In this document: in pieces, positions 59,364 to 64,000 of the stretch
Layout: the number at the start of each line of letters is the position of its first letter
How positions within the stretch are numbered: the stretch's first letter is position 1
Assembly (NCBI RefSeq): GCF_003231305.1
Contig: NZ_QKVM01000012.1
Coordinates: 53,337-117,336 of the forward strand
Direction: 5' to 3'
Origin: Pseudomonas sichuanensis
GTDB taxonomy: Bacteria; Pseudomonadota; Gammaproteobacteria; Pseudomonadales; Pseudomonadaceae
Length of the DNA stretch: 64,000 bases
The notes under the pieces: model-generated
Seen by the model: only the letters and a program-made list of their open reading frames with translations
Database searches by the model: none
Told to the model about the DNA's origin: nothing
Position numbers and translations under genes: made by a program

Positions 59364-60743
59364 TCAAGCCTGTTCCTTGCTCTCCGGCAGGAACCAGTTG
59401 AGCACCAGGGCGCAGATACCCCCGGTGGCAACGCCCGACTCCAGCACGTTGCGCAGCGCCGCGGGCATGTGTGCGAGGAACTCCGGCACCTGAGCCACGC
59501 CAAGGCCCAGGGCCAGCGACACGGAAATGATCAGCAGCGCCCGACGGTCGAGGCGGGTGCTGGCGAGGATGTTGATACCCGATGCGGCGACGGCGCCGAA
59601 CATCACCATGGCCGCGCCACCCAGGACCGGCTCCGGCACCGCCTGGATAACCCCGGCAACGCTGGGGAACAGGCCCAGCAGGACCAGCATGGCGGCGATC
59701 CAGATGCCGATATGGCGGCTGGCGATGCCGGTCAGCTGAATGACGCCATTGTTCTGGGCGAAGATCGAGCTGGGGAAGGTGTTGAACACGCCGGCCAGCA
59801 GCGAGTTGGCGCCGTTGACCAGCACCCCGCCCTTGATCCGCTGCATCCACACCGGGCCTTCGACCGGTTGGCGCGAGACCTTGCTGGTGGCGGTGACATC
59901 GCCGATGGCTTCCAGCGAGGTGACCAGGTAGATCACCAGCATCGGAATGAACAGCGCCCAGGAGAAACTCACGCCAAAGTGCAGCGGCGTCGGTACCTGG
60001 AACAACGCGGCCTGGTGCATGCCGGTGAAATCCAGGCGTCCCAGGTAGCCGGCCAGGGCATAGCCCACGGCCAGGGCGATGACGATGGCGCAGCTGCGCA
60101 TCCATACCACCGGGATACGGTTGAGGATGACGATGATTGCCAGCACCACGCCCGACAGCAGCAGGTTTTCGCCGTTGGCGAAGGTGCCGTTGGCCATGGC
60201 GCCGAAGCCGCCGCCCATGCTGATCAGGCCGACCTTGATCAGGGTCAGGCCGATCATCAGCACGACGATACCGGTGACCAGTGGGGTGATCAGGCGTTTG
60301 ACGAAGGGCAGGATGCGCGAAACGCCCATCTCTACGAACGAGCCGGCAATGACCACGCCAAAGATGGCCGCCATCACGCCTTCTACCGGTGTGCCCTGTT
60401 TGACCATCAATGCGCCGCCCGCGATCAGCGGGCCAACGAAGTTGAAGCTGGTGCCCTGCACGATCAGCAAGCCGGCGCCGAACGGCCCGAAGCGCTTGCA
60501 CTGCACGAAGGTGGCGATGCCGGAGATCACCAGCGACATGGACACGATCAGGTTGGTATCGCGAGCCGAGACCCCCAGCGCCTGGCAGATCAGCAAGCCA
60601 GGGGTAACGATCGGCACGATGATCGCCAGCAGGTGCTGCAGTGCCGCCAGCAGGCCGATCAACAGGCGAGGCTTGTCCTCAAGGCCCAGGACCAGTTCGT
60701 TGGCAGGCGCCGCCGCGCCCGGCCCGTGTTCGTGTGAACTCAT
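59364..60743 (-). CDS. NCS2 uracil-xanthine family permease
   Basis: A 459-residue inner-membrane transporter of about 14 helices. NCS2 features include the QGTSFNFVGPLIAGGALM segment (TM3 motif) and FNTFPSSIFAQNNGVIQLTG (NAT signature QNNGVIxLTG), typical of xanthine and urate permeases. It imports a purine by proton symport. The exact base cannot be assigned. Single gene between terminators. Confidence 0.92.
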   Translation of the reverse strand: MSSHEHGPGAAAPANELVLGLEDKPRLLIGLLAALQHLLAIIVPIVTPGLLICQALGVSARDTNLIVSMSLVISGIATFVQCKRFGPFGAGLLIVQGTSFNFVGPLIAGGALMVKQGTPVEGVMAAIFGVVIAGSFVEMGVSRILPFVKRLITPLVTGIVVLMIGLTLIKVGLISMGGGFGAMANGTFANGENLLLSGVVLAIIVILNRIPVVWMRSCAIVIALAVGYALAGYLGRLDFTGMHQAALFQVPTPLHFGVSFSWALFIPMLVIYLVTSLEAIGDVTATSKVSRQPVEGPVWMQRIKGGVLVNGANSLLAGVFNTFPSSIFAQNNGVIQLTGIASRHIGIWIAAMLVLLGLFPSVAGVIQAVPEPVLGGAAMVMFGAVAASGINILASTRLDRRALLIISVSLALGLGVAQVPEFLAHMPAALRNVLESGVATGGICALVLNWFLPESKEQA

Positions 60744-60881
60744 GGGAAATGCTGCCCCGGAAGAAAAAAGGAGCGCATTCTACGGGCTGAATCCCGATAG
60801 GGGTAGAGGTTAGGAAGATAGCGTCACAATCGCAGATGAAGCTGACTTAAAGGTCAATTTGTGCGGCCTTTTCATCGGCCA

Positions 60882-60910
60882 CGAAAAAGCCCGCCGAAGC
60901 GGGCTTTTCC
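60882..60910 (-). terminator. terminator of the BI-1/YccA gene
   Basis: AAAAAGCCCGC and GCGGGCTTTT form the stem around CGAA, with a U-tract on the minus strand. Confidence 0.88.
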
Positions 60911-60931
60911 TGGCTGCTCGACGGGTTTGAA

Positions 60932-61603
60932 TCAGTCGTCGCGGCCCATGATGCCGAACAGCTGCAGCAGGCTGATGAACAGGTTGTAGATCGACACGTA
61001 CAGGCTGATGGTCGCCATGATGTAGTTGCGCTCGCCGCCATGGATGATGGCGCTGGTCTGGAACAGGATGCAGACCGACGAGAACAGTACGAAGCCGGCG
61101 CTGATCGCCAGTTGCAGGCCGCTGATCTGGAAGAAGAAGCTGGCCAGCACGGCGCCCATCAGGACGAAGAAGCCAGCGGTGATGAAGCCACCGAGGAAGC
61201 TCATGTCCTTGCGGGTGATCAGCACATAGGCAGACAGGCCACCGAAGACCAGTGCGGTCATGGCGAATGCCGAGCTGACGACTTCGGCGCCACCGCTCAT
61301 GCCCAGGTAACGATTGAGGATCGGGCCGAGGATGAAGCCCATGAAACCGGTGAGGGCGAAGGTGGATACCAGGCCCCAGACCGAATCACGCAGCTTGGCG
61401 GTGAGGAAGAACAGGCCGTAGAAGCCGATCAGCACGACGAACACGTTGGGGTAGCGAACGCCCATCTGCTGCGAGACGAAGGCCATGATGCCGCTGAAGG
61501 CGAGGGTGAGCGCCAGCAGGCTGTACGTGTTGCGCAGGACCTTGCTGATCTCCTGCTGCTCGACCTGCTGGCCGTGGTGGACGGCGTAATCCTGTTCGCG
61601 CAT
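60932..61603 (-). CDS. Bax inhibitor-1/YccA family membrane protein
   Basis: A 223-residue protein with seven predicted membrane helices and the family C-terminus SLYVSIYNLFISLLQLFGIM. In E. coli YccA is a substrate and modulator of the FtsH protease. AAGGAG precedes the ATG at 61603. It is divergent from the tRNA-Ser gene. Confidence 0.93.
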   Translation of the reverse strand: MREQDYAVHHGQQVEQQEISKVLRNTYSLLALTLAFSGIMAFVSQQMGVRYPNVFVVLIGFYGLFFLTAKLRDSVWGLVSTFALTGFMGFILGPILNRYLGMSGGAEVVSSAFAMTALVFGGLSAYVLITRKDMSFLGGFITAGFFVLMGAVLASFFFQISGLQLAISAGFVLFSSVCILFQTSAIIHGGERNYIMATISLYVSIYNLFISLLQLFGIMGRDD

Positions 61604-61705
61604 GGCGACACTCCTTTGGTGTGTACCCAGGCATTGAAGCCTGGCGAATGAAACGTATGGTTGCTGGAGCATACCAGAGCTGCCGCAACCCGCGACACAG
61701 AGAGT

Positions 61706-61733
61706 TTGACAGCTTGTTACATTAAGGTATTAT
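61706..61733 (+). promoter_or_regulatory. sigma-70 promoter of tRNA-Ser
   Basis: TTGACA at 61706 and TATTAT at 61728 with a 16-bp spacer; the -10 ends 19 bp before the mature tRNA. Confidence 0.75.
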
Positions 61734-61752
61734 TGCCGCCGCAAAACCAGCT

Positions 61753-61840
61753 GGAAGCGTGGCCGAGTGGTTTAAGGCAACGGTCTTGAAAACCGTCGAT
61801 GGGCAACTATCCTAGAGTTCGAATCTCTACGCTTCCGCCA
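61753..61840 (+). tRNA. tRNA-Ser (anticodon UGA)
   Basis: An 88-nt tRNA with acceptor pairing GGAAGCG/CGCTTCC, encoded CCA end, anticodon loop CTTGAAA (anticodon TGA), a long variable arm as in class II tRNAs, and T-loop GTTCGAATC. It reads UCA and other UCN codons. The integrase gene that follows suggests its 3' end is the attachment site of an integrated element. Confidence 0.97.
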
Positions 61841-61846
61841 CTTTCA

Positions 61847-61873
61847 AAGCCCTGATTATTCAGGGCTTTTTGC
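61847..61873 (+). terminator. tRNA-Ser terminator
   Basis: AAAGCCCTGA and TCAGGGCTTTTTG form a stem and U-tract seven bases after the CCA end. Confidence 0.88.
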
Positions 61874-61950
61874 GTTTTTGGGGCATTGAAAAACTACCCG
61901 TGGGAACACCCTTGGGAATGGTTTATTTCGGAAGCGCTTCCGAAACTTTA

Positions 61951-63012
61951 CTACTTGGTGGGTTTCGCCAAGGCTCCAACTCGGCGATAAACCCGCTCGG
62001 TAATGTCGCCCTTGGTGTGGCCCAGCAGCAGGCTGGCGTGGTCGACATCGGTGATCTCTGAAGCAGCTTTCGGGCGGATGTCGCGGAACTGAAACTGGCT
62101 GATTCGGCCGGCCAGCACCTGGTCGCCGGCGGCGACTGCTTCCTTCACCGCTTCCTCCCTGGCATCGTCCCAGCGATGGCGCAGCATCGGCGCCGTCACC
62201 CGCTTGCCGCTGTCGGTCAGCAGCAGGTATGGCGACCCATGCGGAGCGTTGCGCTCCAGAATCTTCCTGATCAGGGCGCCCAGGCTGCTCTCCACACCAT
62301 CCACTTCCAGCATGATCCGCAGCTTCTTTTGGGTCTTCTTCTGCTTCACGCCAAGGGCCTTGCCCTCGATGTCGTCCTTCCTCATCACCAGCACGTCCGC
62401 CGGACGCTGGCCTGTCAGATACGCCAAGTCCATGGCGTCCTTCAGTTCACCCACCGCCTTCGCGTAGACAGCGCTCCAGATCGCGTCATTGGCGTAGAAG
62501 TCCCGCGGCACCTCTTTATTCTTGCGCACGCCCTGGCATGGGTTTTCGCTGGTGGTAAGCCCCCACTCCCGGGCGATGTTGAAGATGTGCGACAGGGTGG
62601 CGATCTCACGGTTCGCCCTGACCGGCGCCGTCCTGGCATCGCGGTATTTCGCCACATGCGCAGGCGTAATCCCGTCGATTGGCGCCTTTTCGAAGTAATT
62701 GCGCAGCTGGCGAATCTCGGCCAGGTTGTCCTTCTGGGTGCGCGGCGCCTTCTTCGGGATGATGTCGCGCTCATACCGATCGAAGATTGCACCCATGGTG
62801 ACCAGGTCCTTCGGTTTTTCCTTCGCCTCCAGCTCGGCCCACTTCAGCCTCGCCAGGCTCAGGTCGGTGCCTAGCGGGATTTCCTTCCCTTCCTTGTCGC
62901 GGTAGTAGTAGCTGATCCAAGCCTTTCCTGGGTTCTTCTTGCTCTTGCTGGTGCGCTTGCGCCGGTAAACACCCGGCGGCAAGTCCCTGTTCTCGGTGCT
63001 CCTGGGGCGCAT
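61951..63012 (-). CDS. int: tyrosine-type site-specific integrase
   Basis: A 353-residue phage integrase. A basic arm-binding domain comes first (GVYRRKRTSKSKKNPGKAWI), then a core-binding SAM-like domain (~70-165), then the catalytic domain with R203 in TGQRPADVL, R313 in FRDIRPKAAS, H332 in LLGHTKGDI and nucleophile Y342 in ERVYRR. The box II histidine usually found as HDLR is arginine here (R310), a known variation in some phage integrases. It sits 110 bp from tRNA-Ser and is read toward it, the standard arrangement. Confidence 0.93.
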   Translation of the reverse strand: MRPRSTENRDLPPGVYRRKRTSKSKKNPGKAWISYYYRDKEGKEIPLGTDLSLARLKWAELEAKEKPKDLVTMGAIFDRYERDIIPKKAPRTQKDNLAEIRQLRNYFEKAPIDGITPAHVAKYRDARTAPVRANREIATLSHIFNIAREWGLTTSENPCQGVRKNKEVPRDFYANDAIWSAVYAKAVGELKDAMDLAYLTGQRPADVLVMRKDDIEGKALGVKQKKTQKKLRIMLEVDGVESSLGALIRKILERNAPHGSPYLLLTDSGKRVTAPMLRHRWDDAREEAVKEAVAAGDQVLAGRISQFQFRDIRPKAASEITDVDHASLLLGHTKGDITERVYRRVGALAKPTK

Positions 63013-63013
63013 T

Positions 63014-63256
63014 TCACCTCACCTTCGAAATATCTGGTGTCCACGTTGGGGCGGCTGGCGGTGGCGGCTTCATCGGCACCACTTCAAGCGTCACGCCCAG
63101 TTTCATGCGCACGTAGTGGCGACCAACCAGTGGCCGCCCGCTTCGGGTTTCAACGAATACCCAGCCGCGCTCTTCGAGCCAGCGGCGCTGGTAGCCCCTG
63201 GCCTTGTAGCCGGTCAGCTCGGCCAGCTCTTCGTCCGAAAGGATCTCGGTTTCCAT
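63014..63256 (-). CDS. DUF4224 protein, possible excisionase-like
   Basis: An 80-residue protein matching DUF4224 (LSDEELAELTGYKARGYQRR, WVFVETRSGRPLVGRHYVRM). DUF4224 genes are common directly upstream of phage integrases. The stop is 1 bp before the integrase start, so they are co-translated. A directionality role is inferred from position. Confidence 0.82.
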   Translation of the reverse strand: METEILSDEELAELTGYKARGYQRRWLEERGWVFVETRSGRPLVGRHYVRMKLGVTLEVVPMKPPPPAAPTWTPDISKVR

Positions 63257-63295
63257 GGGATGGTCTCCACGCCGCCGGTGGCGGCAGGTTGGTGG

Positions 63296-63652
63296 TCAGG
63301 CGGCTTTCTGCGACTGGGCGCGGTCTCGGCGCCGGCGCATTTGCACCTGGAATCGATAGGTCTTGAAACGGCGGCCGTCACCGCAGTCAATCTCCGGTGC
63401 CAGGTTGCAAAGGTCTTCGTCGAGCATCCCGAAGTAGTAGAGGTGCTCGCCGTCGCCTACCCACTCGGGCTGGGCGATTGCCCAGTCGCGCGCCTGGACG
63501 CAGCCCGCGCAGGTCTTGAAGCTGCTCATGTCGCCTTCCCAGCGGCCCGCGACGAGTTGGTATGCCTGGCCTGGCTCGATGTGCCCGCGGCACTCGCAGC
63601 AAATGTGGCGCTTCCTGGCCACGGGTTCGGATGTCGTCTGGAAATCGGACAT
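63296..63652 (-). CDS. phage protein with zinc-finger-like cysteine pairs
   Basis: A 118-residue protein with no recognised family. Cysteines at 18, 19 and 21 (HICCECRGHIEPGQ) and at 48 and 51 (KTCAGCVQARDW) could bind one zinc ion as a treble-clef or ribbon. Two more cysteines follow (LCNLAPEIDCGDG). The C-terminus is basic (QVQMRRRRDRAQSQK), which fits nucleic-acid binding. Confidence 0.68.
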   Translation of the reverse strand: MSDFQTTSEPVARKRHICCECRGHIEPGQAYQLVAGRWEGDMSSFKTCAGCVQARDWAIAQPEWVGDGEHLYYFGMLDEDLCNLAPEIDCGDGRRFKTYRFQVQMRRRRDRAQSQKAA

Positions 63653-63710
63653 AGGTCATCCTCGCCCGCGCATGTTGGCGGGCTTGAGTTGTAGGAGGGA
63701 GGGGTTACGG

Positions 63711-63938
63711 CTAGGCGTTGCGCGAAAGCGCGTGCGCAAGGTGGCGGGCGTAAGTCGAGACGGCGCGCCAGTAAGCGGCCATCGGGCCCTTGCGACGGAG
63801 CCAGGAGTTTTCGGCCTCGGCGTCGGCTTGGGTGCGCAGTTCGCGCATCACCGCCTCAATGCGCGCCCTGTCTTCTGCCGGTAGCTCCAGCAGTGCCTGA
63901 CCAGCTGGCAGCTTCAGCAGCGGGTTGATGTAGCCCAT
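63711..63938 (-). CDS. small phage protein of unknown function
   Basis: A 75-residue protein beginning MGYINPLLKLPAGQALLELP with a helical, charged centre (EDRARIEAVMRELRTQADAE). I do not recognise it. A GGAGG ribosome site precedes the ATG. It belongs to the minus-strand phage gene series. Confidence 0.6.
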   Translation of the reverse strand: MGYINPLLKLPAGQALLELPAEDRARIEAVMRELRTQADAEAENSWLRRKGPMAAYWRAVSTYARHLAHALSRNA

Positions 63939-63972
63939 GGGGCCTCCTGGCTGACTGTGACCTGGTGAATAT

Positions 63973-64000
63973 TCATCGCGGCCCCCTGTAGATCAGGTAG
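63973..64000 (-). CDS. C-terminal end of a gene cut by the window
   Basis: The last codons read YLIYRGPR and stop (TGA at 63973-63975). An ATG overlaps that stop (ATGA) and could begin a 20-residue peptide (MNIHQVTVSQEAPW and onward) that runs into the next gene, but that peptide is weakly supported. Confidence 0.4.

Larger units (their letters stand above)
61841..64000. mobile_element. edge of a prophage or integrative element at tRNA-Ser(UGA)
   Basis: From the 3' end of the tRNA gene to the window end, the content changes to a tyrosine integrase, a DUF4224 protein and very small genes all on the minus strand, the layout of a prophage end. The tRNA gene is intact, so it would form attL. The matching attR copy of the tRNA 3' end is not in the window, so the length and completeness of the element are unknown. 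Confidence 0.8.

Overview
The window looks like a chromosomal segment of a Pseudomonas of the P. putida group. The evidence is high G+C throughout, the pseudomonad gene orders (ftsK-lolA-rarA-crcB-serS-cysG; clpS-clpA next to infA, bpt and aat; the divergent idh/icd pair), a signal-peptide-bearing malate:quinone oxidoreductase, and about a dozen REP-type palindromes between genes. Most of it is housekeeping chromosome. The last ~2 kb is the edge of a prophage or integrative element next to a tRNA-Ser gene.

Layout. 0-8 kb: a DNA-repair pair (radical SAM protein plus the start of an UdgX-like protein) behind an SOS box, mqo, a second lspA, a methyltransferase, and the two-gene alternative spermidine operon (nspC and carboxynorspermidine synthase). 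8-19.6 kb: accessory metabolism and regulators, including RidA-like/LysR, M24 peptidase/TetR, serine dehydratase with a YheO-type regulator, an amidase, two adjacent lipoproteins, YghU, an NDH-2-like flavoprotein and a GlxA-type regulator. 19.8-30.7 kb: envelope and metal uptake. One TonB receptor sits behind a cobalamin riboswitch. LpxO and ThpR follow, then a FecI-FecR-receptor set with a Fur box, and a quinone-reductase-like gene divergent from a TetR gene across a tandem-repeat operator.

30.7-38.6 kb: a SPOR lipoprotein, a one-domain HD hydrolase, an SOS-boxed DUF1654-endonuclease I operon, roxA, purB, hflD-mnmA and a Nudix gene. 38.7-48 kb: the two isocitrate dehydrogenases, cspD, and the N-degron genes clpS, clpA, bpt and aat with infA. 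48-61.6 kb: ftsK-lolA-rarA-crcB-serS-cysG, a glutathionyl-hydroquinone reductase, the tusDCBE-ybiB operon, an NCS2 permease and a BI-1/YccA membrane protein. 61.7-64 kb: tRNA-Ser(UGA), a tyrosine integrase, a DUF4224 protein, two small phage-type genes and a truncated one.

How the parts work together. Two independent transcription units carry textbook LexA sites, so DNA-damage control recurs here. Aat and Bpt attach Leu or Phe to protein N-termini, and ClpS/ClpA read these. TusDCBE relays sulfur to MnmA, which lies 20 kb away in the same window. I found no clear undescribed multi-gene defence or biosynthetic system. The best leads are the SOS-controlled units, the B12-riboswitch receptor annotated by homology as siderophore-type, the tandem lipoproteins, the single-domain alarmone-hydrolase-like protein and the prophage edge.
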